A DNA stretch of 64,000 nt, taken from positions 1 through 64,000 of the forward strand of contig WRNV01000001.1 of the NCBI GenBank assembly GCA_009776445.1. Reading direction: 5' to 3'. Positions 57,501-64,000 of this stretch are shown piece after piece. The translations under genes were made by a program, and so were the position numbers. The DNA is from Oscillospiraceae bacterium (GTDB lineage: Bacteria; Bacillota; Clostridia; Oscillospirales; Oscillospiraceae). The notes beneath the pieces are model-generated. The model ran no database searches and was not told the origin of the DNA. It saw nothing but the letters and a program-made list of their open reading frames with translations. How positions within the stretch are numbered: the first letter of the stretch is position 1; the number at the start of each line of letters is the position of its first letter.

Positions 57501-58455
57501 TAGCATAAACTACACCTTTATTGACAGTGACGTTTGCGCCGACGCCTCCACCACCACCATTACCACCGTTCAGGGAGCTGCTATATCCCAATTCTCCGAT
57601 ACCTTTGCCGCCCCAGCCTCCGCCGATACCAGCCGCGCCAGTACCGCCTGTTGCGTTGACCAGTCCTCCGTTGATGACTACGGTTCCGCCATTGCCGCCG
57701 TTGTTGCCATGATCTCCAAGATCATATCCCCAACCGCCTCCGCCTCCGCCGATACCAGCTGCACCAGAGCCGCCTGTTGCGTTAACCCGTCCTCCGTTAA
57801 CGGTGACAGATCCGCCATTTCCGCCGATTTGGGAAAGTGCGCTACCGGTTTTATCGGCGCCTCCGCTTCCACCGATACCTGCTGCGTACGATCCGCCTAT
57901 CACGGTGATATTACCTCCGTTTATGGTAACTGTTCCGCCATTGTCACCCGGAATCCCTGCGCCGCGATAATTTCCGCCAATACCAGCGCCTCCGCCTCCG
58001 CCGCCTTGCACTACCAGTTCTGCGGCGCCCTCTCCGGCTTCGATCGTAAGATAGGAGCCAGTGTTATAGATACCGGCGCCCCAATTGCTTCCGCTTGCCG
58101 TTATCCTGTTCGTGCCGTCAAGCGTTAATACTGCGTATGCACCAGCTTGTAGTTGAACAGGAGGATTTGACGCATGACTTAAAGTCACGTTTTGTAAAGT
58201 GACCCTTCGCGGAATCGTCGCCGTACCTCCGCTTATGACAAGTCTACCATTTGAACTCGCACCCATAACAGTAACGTCGCCGGTGATAGTGTACACGCCG
58301 CCGCTGTATGTCCAGCCCGTCCCGATGGCGGGTGGGGATGCGTCTGACAAGTCGATGGTTGACCCACTGCTTGCCGCGAGCGCATTCATGGGAATGATAC
58401 CTATGATCAGAATCATAACCAGAATTACCGCTACTGCTTTTTTCGTGAACCTCAT
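51529..58455 (-). CDS. Giant secreted glycine-rich protein with cysteine-protease-like and InlB/Big-type domains
   Basis: 2308 residues. Signal peptide 1-28 (AVAVILVMILIIGIIPMNALA). Residues 35-190 form a beta module beginning TIDLSDASPP, then a Gly/Asn-rich beta-helix array (to about 520) with units like GGAGIGGGxGGxGG. A beta-sandwich region follows (560-960), an InlB-type repeat (about 965-1035), then a papain-like candidate domain at about 1050-1240 with Cys in RGSCAGMAI (~1075), His in GAHAVMGW (~1181) and Asn/Asp in HLFDPNAS. After more InlB-like repeats the N-terminal module and Gly array recur (about 1645-2010), then Big_2- and InlB-type repeats. No SLH or LPXTG anchor was seen. Substrate and activity unknown. 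Confidence 0.83.
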   Translation of the reverse strand: MRFTKKAVAVILVMILIIGIIPMNALAASSGSTIDLSDASPPAIGTGWTYSGGVYTITGDVTVMGASSNGRLVISGGTATIPRRVTLQNVTLSHASNPPVQLQAGAYAVLTLDGTNRITASGSNWGAGIYNTGSYLTIEAGEGAAELVVQGGGGGGAGIGGNYRGAGIPGDNGGTVTINGGNITVIGGSYAAGIGGSGGADKTGSALSQIGGNGGSVTVNGGRVNATGGSGAAGIGGGGGGWGYDLGDHGNNGGNGGTVVINGGLVNATGGTGAAGIGGGWGGKGIGELGYSSSLNGGNGGGGGVGANVTVNKGVVYATGGAGAAGIGGGRGGDGGNGSNSPSRTNGGSGGNGGNGGSLVIYGGNITATGGGGLIYGPGIGGGAGGNGGYGGGSASNVRGGNGGGGGTGGNGAILTLNGGAVRASNSWAAGIGGGNGGIGGGGGSAHMDYPQLRGNKAAGGNGGAGGTTVINSGIFEAYTNNTYSAACGGGAGGLAGATGNGTASDGSVGSVGSFSVNTSTGPATIWSSYDYSAPNSFTENGTSYANGSSFVNSNNIKKLKVQNALGGGTMSNEYITAFVANDGKYTMGTTGGNPNTTTDNNKKLLFSHPNPWFPGFLVRVDGKDSYFYATSSSFNIDGTQCVSTGMIGDVEVKQILTFENNPNTNRADIMNIRYTMTNKGNTPKQIGGRIMLDTQVGDNNGAPFVIPVSGIGVVTTELELAGSSVPEYWQAYDNPSTPSTIASGLFYRVGEERPDKVQFVSCPDIQRSVWNYTVNQGRYLTTDSAVAAYFNPRTVAANQSRTVATYYGISDYSTNDLDPPLSVRINSPVIMFSTENGVYADNPFSVTAFVKNIVAQSYNNVTARISLPPELYLAYGTTSLATSSISSSNEWQARWTLMARPQTSAKSVTFTITISADGMQDKTIPVSLQLQPLSEIYRTVTFDLNYPHLPNVTPPSAQNILIGAKATKPKEVPKRTGYQFAGWYANQQCYGYEWFDVFNLSPSIENNVTIYANWRRDYITEDDLFCFTNHDEYFTTNKYRIADQYYDILTDGLNCVQRGVVKFFRNRKWRGSCAGMAICEALFAGRYLTPGFFYPGATNTKDIKSYPVNSLGIESLVNFYQLSQALPSFRKAYFKSSNVFNSHKALSRMVELAKEAESTGDFVLIVFGTRPSGFDIGAHAVMGWKVTEYGDYYKVHLFDPNASTLEEAYFLVKSDYSNATYYRSGSSWNGINVKDYTLRILTSVNRSVYYTKNLESELKNRGSAPIQPYSSALSAFAVSNDPDDETDDETVFDMITTNYTQFEIFGDDGKQSCIDDDIYEGSLPLIYTDTDEDGTFSNYYFDENKQYIVTPSHAIYDNYTTAVTFGDVCFAQVTSQSNNQLKFNSTGEVEVMAKVDSPDSISGISIQSTINDVNFPWETTGVTANAADLKLTLSPDSITISSSQPLGTMTVEAMRDDNVFDLLVLTNSKSISIESIKEGNIDYIVAYDEAGNELSRSELTYSVSFYTYGGSIIDSLHNIKYGAAISAPAVPSFEGLVFDGWYKDPACTEGQEWNFASDRITNDTVLHAKWNLAPDYLHKITFKSEGFDDIIILVRHGESLAEIPPVPKKPGMNGQWDISDFTNITYDRIVNAVYVEPEVSEPTIDLSNASPPSSGIGWSYNGGTYTITGDVTVMMTGTNQVMNRRIVISGGTAASPRIVTLQDINMSYAESSPITLNAGAYAVLMLDGTNTVTATSENYAGIQTTAATLSFDGSGSLNVTANRGAAIGGSAGSHGVAGVDGENGQRGENGSPGDDGSNGNNGGTVVVRDGTILATSRDGAGIGGGAGGNGGAGGRGGDGNGSIFNNIYGGNGGRGGNGGNGGVGGNFTILSGTLTANSTHGAAIGGGAGGNGGIGGRGGDSNSRLLYRDYGGHGGNGGNGGNSGSGGSIAVISGTLTASSSSGAAIGGGTSGNGGTGGSGGIASQGIRDGAPGAAGSNGIQGAVGSFNINLLAGFAYTYWFGDSISDLNGNGTTYPGGAPYENSNSVRNLKIQVNSIPEPPFIPVTVISGLPTSTTVGTPLILTGIVEPSDATNKDIIWSIQNAGTTGATITDDTLFATSEGIVTVTATIANGLSDETDYTQDFEITVNPVPPTPTYTVTVISDGDGATGSGDYESGATVNISAGTPPTGMQFENWTTESPGVTFENANNADTSFIMPNYNDETMIVQVYANWVVAVPKGYKIYYSNFQPAPANITLPIGSEAQFYATLDGALIMSGIKWVIANSQLATVNAYGLVSVNKNKYAGQLTLLLYSSENKLLDSITLRIV

Positions 58456-58521
58456 TTCAATTTTCCTCCACTTCGATCTTCAGATTTAAGCCAGACAGAG
58501 ATCAACATCTTCTCTTAGTGA

Positions 58522-58692
58522 ACGCTCCCCATCGGCAAGGCGGCGGGGAGCGTCAAATAGGGATAGGAGAAGATCCATGCTTTCTCAGTGGCTTTGGTAT
58601 ATCAATAGTATTTGTTTTCGCCGTAAATAACAATATGCCGAAAGTCATGTTTTTCCATTACTTTCGTCACTATTTTCCATTACTAAAGTCAT
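58522..58692. promoter_or_regulatory. Intergenic repeats between divergent surface-protein genes
   Basis: In the 536-base gap: a hairpin ACGCTCCCC/GGGGAGCGT (58522-58553) in the giant gene's leader, and two TTTTCCATTACT boxes at 58651 and 58673, 22 bases apart, bracketed by AAAGTCAT at 58641 and 58685. The arrangement suggests a protein-binding region. I found no clear -10/-35 pair or riboswitch in the remainder. Confidence 0.45.
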
Positions 58693-58991
58693 ATTAGCGC
58701 GTTTTTGACGATTGTAACAAGCAATCTGTTGTGTCTTACTCTGCCAATTTAAATTAATAAATAGTGCAAAATATGTATCAATATATAACATCTAGAATCT
58801 TCAAACCTTGAATCTTACGTTGCAGTTTCCCCAGAAACGTGGTATCATCTAGGCGGAAAGAGGGATTAAGCAACGGGTCTGTTGCCAATGGGTATTGATA
58901 TACTGTTCGCTTATGACAACCGTTGAATTATGCCTGACCAATAACTGGAGTTAGTATCTCAAGAAATTTTCTCATAAAAGGATGTGTCAAA

Positions 58992-61900
58992 ATGAAAATA
59001 TTAAGAAACCATAGTTTTATCTTTAAACTGCTGACGGTGGCGCTGGTTGTGGCTTTGGCGTTTGTGCCGTTGATGAACTCATCGTTTGCCGCAATAGATT
59101 CTTCTTTGAATTCCTTTGATTCTCGCGACGATTACGGCTATAGGAGCTACAGCAACGATAAAGACTATTCATCCTCCAGCCTCTCCAGTAGAGCTAGCAG
59201 CCCAGACGGCGGAGGATATAGAAGTGGAGATCCGAATGGTGGCGGATACACCTCTCAGGGCAGCAGCTCAGACAGTGATACGCCTTCATTTGCGCCTGAC
59301 CGGGTAATTGTTAAGCTAAAGCAAAGCGACCCAGATGCAAGGCTCCGATTCCAAGAGAATTCCCGTGGGCGCCGCAGCTGCGGCCGCTTTGATATGTCAC
59401 AGGATTTGGGCGAAAATGTTAGCGAATCAAGGTTAATTAATCCTTCCATAAGCGCGCGTGCACCATCGAGCGTGTTTTCGTCAACCTCGAAGCAAAACAA
59501 CATGTTTGTACTGACTCTTAATGAACCCGGCGAAGAAAACGTTCTAAAAGTGGTAGAGCGGCTAAACCGCAATCCGCGTGTGGAATACGCCACACCGGAC
59601 TATTATCTGGAGCTGTTTGAGGTCCTTCCGAACGATCCGCAATACATACAACAATGGGCGCTCGAAAAAATTGGCGCACCTGCTGCGTGGGAGATTACCA
59701 CAGGTAGTGCGGATGTTGTTGTGGGTATAATCGATACGGGCATCGATGGCGCCCACCCCGATTTGAAGGACAACCTTTGGGTAAACCCAAACCCTGGCGT
59801 CCTCTACGAAAATGACATACACGGTTACGACTTTGTTGCCAAACAAGGTGGTATACCATACGACAATAACGGCCACGGTACACATGTTGCAGGGATCGTT
59901 GGCGCGTCCACAAATAATAATATAGGTGTGACTGGCGTCAACTGGAATGTACAGCTTGCGTGGTTGGGCGTTTGTGAAGATGACAATTATTTATCAATTT
60001 CCGGCGGGGTTGAAGCCGTTAACTACGCGCAGAACAATAATATCCCCATTATTAACACGAGTTGGGGAGGCAGAGAAGTATATTTACCGCTGCAAGAAGC
60101 AATAGAAAACTACGACGGATTATTTATTACGGCGGCTGGAAATGTGTCACCGTTTGATGATGAAAGAGACAATGATACGATCCATTTCTATCCTTCTGAT
60201 TATGATCTCGATAATATTATTTCTGTTGCCGCAACAGATTCTAATGACCAACTTGCTTCCTTTTCACATTATGGGGTCAATAGCGTTGATATCGCGGCTC
60301 CGGGCGTTGGCATTCTGAGTACGTGGTCTGGCGGTGAATACACATTTGAGAGCGGCACCTCAATGGCTACTCCTATGGTTGCAGGAGTGGCTGCGCTCAT
60401 TAAGGCGGAAAACCCGAATTATACAGCCAGACAGATAAAATTGAAAATCTTAAGCAGCGCGGACAGGGTTGACTCCTTAAATGGGTTTATTTCAAACGGA
60501 AGAAGATTAAATGCTTATAAAGCTCTTGTACCACTGCAAGATGTTACAGGCGTTGTGGTTTCACCTGAAACGCTAATTGTTGAAGCAGGTCAAACATTAG
60601 TACTCAGAGTTTCTGTTTTGCCAGAAGGCTCGAACCAAACTGTTTTATGGGCTTCAAGTGACACCACGATAGCAACAGTTAACAGTTCCGGTATAATAAC
60701 TGCAAAAAATGCAGGAACTGTTACTATAACTGCCACATCGGATGAAAACACTGAGTGCTACGCATCAGCCGTGGTAACCGTTATACCGGAGATGTCCGAA
60801 GTTGTTCATATTGAGAATGGCGTGATGAAAAACGCGATTTTAACCGAACTGAAAAGAATTGATCCGAATAAATATTTATTGCACTATATAAAAAGCAAAC
60901 TATATGTGTCTGATGTTCAAAACATAAAGGAATTGACGATACACGAACCGTATCTGGGCAATATGGAAATATTACGCTATTTTTCAAATTTAAAAAAACT
61001 TAACATTAATGGCTGCTATGTAATTGAAAGGGATCTGGATTTGTCGGCCTGTACTAAACTGACTGAACTGGATTGCCGTCTGAATTATTTCACATCCATA
61101 AAGGCAGTTATAAATGGAACGGAAATTACGCTTACGTCAAACGGTCCCGGGTATGTGAGCGTTTATCCAAGGTTTATTTCAGGGAAAATAGTTCATAATG
61201 CGGAAGCAACTATTCCGCAGCTTTTAATAGATCCGAATCAATCGCCATCAAAGTTCATAAATTGGACGGAAAATGGACAGACAGTTTCAACATCCGAAAG
61301 ATACAAATTAAACGAAAATGAAGAAAATGATTTAGTTGCGAATTTTGAAATAACTTTTGATATTGAACCTCACGAATTAACAATTGCTGTTGGGGAAGAA
61401 GCAACTATAACATCCTCAATAATTGCACATTGGTGTAACTCTACAGATGAATGGTTGGGATGGATTAACTATGCGGATGGCAAAGAACGAGATGCGTATA
61501 GTAATTTTTTTGACATAGTATCTATTGTTGACGATAAAGAAGTGACCATTATCGGGAAAAAACCAGGTCGGGATTATTTGATAGCTGAGTGCATGTTATT
61601 TGTAAATGAATTTTATAGGGTAAGATGTGATATATTAGTTACGGGAAGCGAGCCGTCTACACATACGGTGACAAATAATACTAACGATGGTATGGATGTG
61701 AACGAAGAGGAAGAAGTTGTTGATACAGGGACGCCTGGTGGAGCGAAGTTCCCCTTTGTTGACGTGAACGAGGGGCAATGGTTCTATGACTCTGTATACT
61801 ACATGTGGGAAAACGAGCTAATGAACGGCGTATCGGATGTACACTTCGATCCAAATGGGGCGCTGACTCGTGGAATGGTCGTTACCGTCCTGTACCGCAT

Positions 61901-62306
61901 AGAAGAATCGCCCGACATAGCCGGTTTTGAAAACCCGTTCAGCGATGTGGTGGAAGACAAATGGTACGCTAGCGCTATTACCTGGGCTGCGGAACATGGG
62001 ATCGTGCTTGGATTCACCGAGACCCGTTTTGACCCGGACGAGTATATAACGAGGGAACAGCTCGCGGCTATACTCTACCGCTATCAAGAATATACAGGCA
62101 AAATACCGCCCGACGTCCTCGGAATCCGCGAGTTTGCCGACGGCGACAATATCAGCGAATACGCAAAAACTGCTGTTGACAAGATAGTCATGCAGGGCAT
62201 TATGGAAGGCAGACCGAATAACATGTTCGATCCTCCAGGCAACGCGACCCGCTCCGAATTCGCGGCTGTCATACAAAGATACCAGGATGCAGCTTTTGGG
62301 GGTTAA
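58992..62306 (+). CDS. Secreted subtilisin-like serine protease with SLH anchor
   Basis: 1104 residues. Signal peptide 1-34. Low-complexity Ser/Gly segment (45-95) and an inhibitor-like propeptide (96-205). S8 catalytic domain 210-510 with Asp in GIIDTGIDGAHPDL (~247), His in GHGTHVAG (~297), the oxyanion Asn region TAAGN, and Ser in SGTSMATPM (~456): complete triad. A Big_2 domain follows (about 520-597), a leucine-rich-like section (about 640-710, LKKLNINGC, LTELDC), a beta region, and three SLH domains (about 920-1095: GQWFYDSVYYM, RFDPDEYITREQLAAIL, MFDPPGNATRSEFAAVI). Likely wall-anchored and extracellular; divergent to the giant protein, a possible substrate. Confidence 0.92.
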   Translation: MKILRNHSFIFKLLTVALVVALAFVPLMNSSFAAIDSSLNSFDSRDDYGYRSYSNDKDYSSSSLSSRASSPDGGGYRSGDPNGGGYTSQGSSSDSDTPSFAPDRVIVKLKQSDPDARLRFQENSRGRRSCGRFDMSQDLGENVSESRLINPSISARAPSSVFSSTSKQNNMFVLTLNEPGEENVLKVVERLNRNPRVEYATPDYYLELFEVLPNDPQYIQQWALEKIGAPAAWEITTGSADVVVGIIDTGIDGAHPDLKDNLWVNPNPGVLYENDIHGYDFVAKQGGIPYDNNGHGTHVAGIVGASTNNNIGVTGVNWNVQLAWLGVCEDDNYLSISGGVEAVNYAQNNNIPIINTSWGGREVYLPLQEAIENYDGLFITAAGNVSPFDDERDNDTIHFYPSDYDLDNIISVAATDSNDQLASFSHYGVNSVDIAAPGVGILSTWSGGEYTFESGTSMATPMVAGVAALIKAENPNYTARQIKLKILSSADRVDSLNGFISNGRRLNAYKALVPLQDVTGVVVSPETLIVEAGQTLVLRVSVLPEGSNQTVLWASSDTTIATVNSSGIITAKNAGTVTITATSDENTECYASAVVTVIPEMSEVVHIENGVMKNAILTELKRIDPNKYLLHYIKSKLYVSDVQNIKELTIHEPYLGNMEILRYFSNLKKLNINGCYVIERDLDLSACTKLTELDCRLNYFTSIKAVINGTEITLTSNGPGYVSVYPRFISGKIVHNAEATIPQLLIDPNQSPSKFINWTENGQTVSTSERYKLNENEENDLVANFEITFDIEPHELTIAVGEEATITSSIIAHWCNSTDEWLGWINYADGKERDAYSNFFDIVSIVDDKEVTIIGKKPGRDYLIAECMLFVNEFYRVRCDILVTGSEPSTHTVTNNTNDGMDVNEEEEVVDTGTPGGAKFPFVDVNEGQWFYDSVYYMWENELMNGVSDVHFDPNGALTRGMVVTVLYRIEESPDIAGFENPFSDVVEDKWYASAITWAAEHGIVLGFTETRFDPDEYITREQLAAILYRYQEYTGKIPPDVLGIREFADGDNISEYAKTAVDKIVMQGIMEGRPNNMFDPPGNATRSEFAAVIQRYQDAAFGG

Positions 62307-62401
62307 TTTGCCGACATATCTGCGCGATGGATTTTAGCAATAGCTCCAGACCTTTTGCGTCAAGGTACTTCGGGGAAAACGGGTGTATTCATCATGTTTG
62401 T

Positions 62402-62446
62402 GTCCGCCCTGGCATTATATATGGCAAAATACAAAACAGGGCGGAC
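62402..62446. terminator. Hairpin between convergent protease and AlbA_2 genes
   Basis: GTCCGCCCTG (62402-62411) is perfectly complementary to CAGGGCGGAC (62437-62446) with a 25-base AT-rich loop. Located 95 bases after the protease stop and 27 bases from the convergent gene's stop. Confidence 0.6.
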
Positions 62447-62472
62447 TGTAGATCCGCCCAATGTTATCGATA

Positions 62473-63696
62473 TTATTTGATAGGGAGCGCCAAACATATT
62501 CGCTCTATACGGTCTAATCGCTCCTTAATTTGTGGGCTTTCCCATTTCTGCGTCGCCCAAACATAATAAATATTTGGGATTCCGCTTCCGGCGCGTTCTC
62601 CTATATCCAGAAGATTAAACATTTTCATAAGCACCGAATTTCGTGGGTTGGAAAAACCGCCGCATATAGCTTCCTCTACTTTTATTCTAAGTGTTCCCGG
62701 GTTTTCAAGCGTTATCATATTGGTATTATTCTTGATAACCACTCCACCCTCACCGTAATAATCGGCGTTAATAAGGCAATTTGCCAAAGCTTCGCGCAAC
62801 GCCTTATGAACAGGGATATCATCCCCCCTGTAGCCGTTTTCAATTTTGAATGGAATTTTAATATTGGGATTTTGAATGAGCTTATTATATGTCTTGTAAT
62901 AAAAACCAAATAAGTTCCCGCTCCATTCACCGGAGGTTGAAGTTATTCTATCGGTCCATCGTAAATCTGCGTCAAAACTCTCCTGATAATCAAGGAAATA
63001 ATGAGTGTATTCCCTTACAATTTCATATTCAAATCCAAACATCAGAAGTCCTGCGGCAGTCGGATGTAATTTTTCGTCTTCGCCACGTCCTATAGCGCCA
63101 AGCTTTAGCAAAAAATCATCAGCGTCAAGGTATTCCCAAACATGATTCGGGCGGCTGGCTGCCATAACATTGCGATAGCTTTTTACAGTATTGTAATCAA
63201 ACACTGAAAAAGGCATCGTCTCCAACACAATCATATCCTGCGTTTCGTTCGCGTTATCCCGCAGCATTGCCTTAACGCTATCTTTGGAACAACGGTAATC
63301 ACCCTCGCCGTTTCTTCGATACGCGCTCCATATATCATTATTCAAATATATAGGTTTGTCCATCCGCTCAGCTCTCGGAATCTCTATCGCAACGATTCGC
63401 TTGCCGCTGTATTCAACAATTTGAATATTTTTGTCTTTCAAGATATTGACGTTTACCTTATTGGAATTATTAATTGTATTCCAGAAGTCGGAAACAAGCT
63501 TTTCAGGGTTTTCAATATTGAGTACATTCAATGTCTTATCAGGGTTTTCCTCAACACCAAGTAAAATGAAGCCGCCATCAGTATTGGCAAAAGCAGAATA
63601 AGTCTCCCATATACTTTGAGGAAGGCCACCAGTCGCCCTTTTTGCTTCTAGACGGTTGTTATCTTTGTAAAGATCAAGTTTTTCAAAATCAATCAT
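62473..63696 (-). CDS. AlbA_2 (Schlafen-type) domain ATP-binding protein
   Basis: 407 residues. N-terminal AlbA_2/divergent AAA-4 domain: NRLEAKRATGGLPQSIWETYSAFANTDGGFILLGVEE is the hallmark, followed by VVAIEIPRAERMDKPIYL. The C-terminal half matches COG2865-type putative regulators (HKALREALANCLINADYYGEGGVVI, NPGTLRI, SNPRNSVLMKMFNLLDIGERAGSGIPNI), which contain a GHKL-like ATPase fold. Annotated elsewhere as RecG-like helicase or transcriptional regulator, without firm function. ATG at 63696 chosen because AGGA precedes it at ten bases; longer starts to 63864 have none. Confidence 0.85.
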   Translation of the reverse strand: MIDFEKLDLYKDNNRLEAKRATGGLPQSIWETYSAFANTDGGFILLGVEENPDKTLNVLNIENPEKLVSDFWNTINNSNKVNVNILKDKNIQIVEYSGKRIVAIEIPRAERMDKPIYLNNDIWSAYRRNGEGDYRCSKDSVKAMLRDNANETQDMIVLETMPFSVFDYNTVKSYRNVMAASRPNHVWEYLDADDFLLKLGAIGRGEDEKLHPTAAGLLMFGFEYEIVREYTHYFLDYQESFDADLRWTDRITSTSGEWSGNLFGFYYKTYNKLIQNPNIKIPFKIENGYRGDDIPVHKALREALANCLINADYYGEGGVVIKNNTNMITLENPGTLRIKVEEAICGGFSNPRNSVLMKMFNLLDIGERAGSGIPNIYYVWATQKWESPQIKERLDRIERICLALPIK

Positions 63697-63893
63697 TATT
63701 GTTTGTTCCTGTTGAGAAGAGTTCCTATATCTATGAACCAGGCGATACGCTACGCGTCGCTGACCTATTCTTATGACGTAGTATATCACAAAATGCAGTA
63801 ACATCAACAGTTGGCATAAAGTAGGGAAACCAGGATGCCGCTTTGGGGGTATCGTAATTATCACGGTTCAGGTCATAGGAGAATTTACAACCA

Positions 63894-63913
63894 GCGGGGG
63901 CAAAAGCCCCCGC
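63894..63913 (-). terminator. Strong hairpin after the partial gene at the right edge
   Basis: GCGGGGGC-AAAA-GCCCCCGC, perfect 8-bp stem, 26 bases beyond the stop codon at 63940-63942 on the minus strand. Confidence 0.65.
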
Positions 63914-63939
63914 CGTACTTTCAACTAATGACGTTACGC

Positions 63940-64000
63940 TCAGTAATCGTTTGCCTCGACGTCCGGCAGCCCAAACTTGTCAACCATCCTAACGGCGATT
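63940..64000 (-). CDS. 3' end of an unidentified gene (partial)
   Basis: The minus strand encodes about 19 residues ending VDKFGLPDVEANDY and a TGA; the rest lies beyond the window. The GC-rich hairpin downstream supports a real gene end. Too short to assign. Confidence 0.4.
   Translation of the reverse strand, partial: IAVRMVDKFGLPDVEANDY

Noticed and set aside
57209..58128. Plus-strand proline-rich frames opposite the giant gene
   Set aside because: They are the complement of Gly-rich GGN codons and follow from the repeat composition.

Overview
The window looks like chromosome from a Gram-positive, Bacillota (Clostridia-like) bacterium. The evidence is a Firmicute-style core: mraZ-rsmH-ftsL-PBP, recO-era-ybeY-phoH, rqcH-mrnC, nadD/yqeK-LCP-rsfS, DegV, HPr with the regulatory serine site, MutS2, and S-layer-homology (SLH) surface proteins with Shine-Dalgarno sites of the AGGAGG type. 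Base composition is moderate, with AT-rich patches around 25.0-26.0 kb and 50.1-50.7 kb. I cannot name a genus. No rRNA, tRNA or CRISPR array was seen.

Layout. 0-10.8 kb: plus-strand housekeeping run smc, ftsY, rdgB, a nadD-yqeK fusion, an LCP cell-wall ligase, rsfS, leuS. 11-18.3 kb: a tyrosine recombinase, hemW, a HicA/DUF1902 toxin-antitoxin pair, gap, a small zincin, a two-component system and a ComEA-like DNA-binding protein. 18.4-24.7 kb: a 209-bp mobile-like element, a DacF-type protein that has lost all three catalytic motifs, tmcAL, ackA, the rplU-rpmA pair (without prp) and degV. 24.7-30.1 kb: accessory region with a histidine-kinase remnant, a CMP-kinase/ParB-like fusion, an SLH surface protein, HPr and a lipoprotein. 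30.1-39.0 kb: minus-strand core genes mutS2, recO, era, ybeY, phoH, then rqcH, mrnC and yihY. 39.3-49.9 kb: a minus-strand division/cell-wall cluster read from one consensus promoter: mraZ, rsmH, ftsL, PBP, murE, ftsW, murG, ftsQ, ftsZ. mraY, murF, murD, murC, murB and ftsA are missing from it. 50-64 kb: a RelB/RelE pair, a promoter with a structured leader and a 27-codon reading frame, a 2308-residue secreted glycine-rich protein with an embedded papain-like cysteine-protease-like domain, a divergent SLH-anchored subtilisin, and an AlbA_2-type ATP-binding regulator.

The main unusual features are: (i) at least four copies of a ~125-135 bp inverted-repeat element, three of them just after stop codons, sharing end sequences with the different 209-bp element at 18.4 kb; (ii) the catalytically dead D,D-carboxypeptidase homologue; (iii) the kinase/ParB-like fusion; (iv) the giant surface protein and its divergent protease neighbour. 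All functional statements are from reading the sequence and family knowledge; no searches were run.
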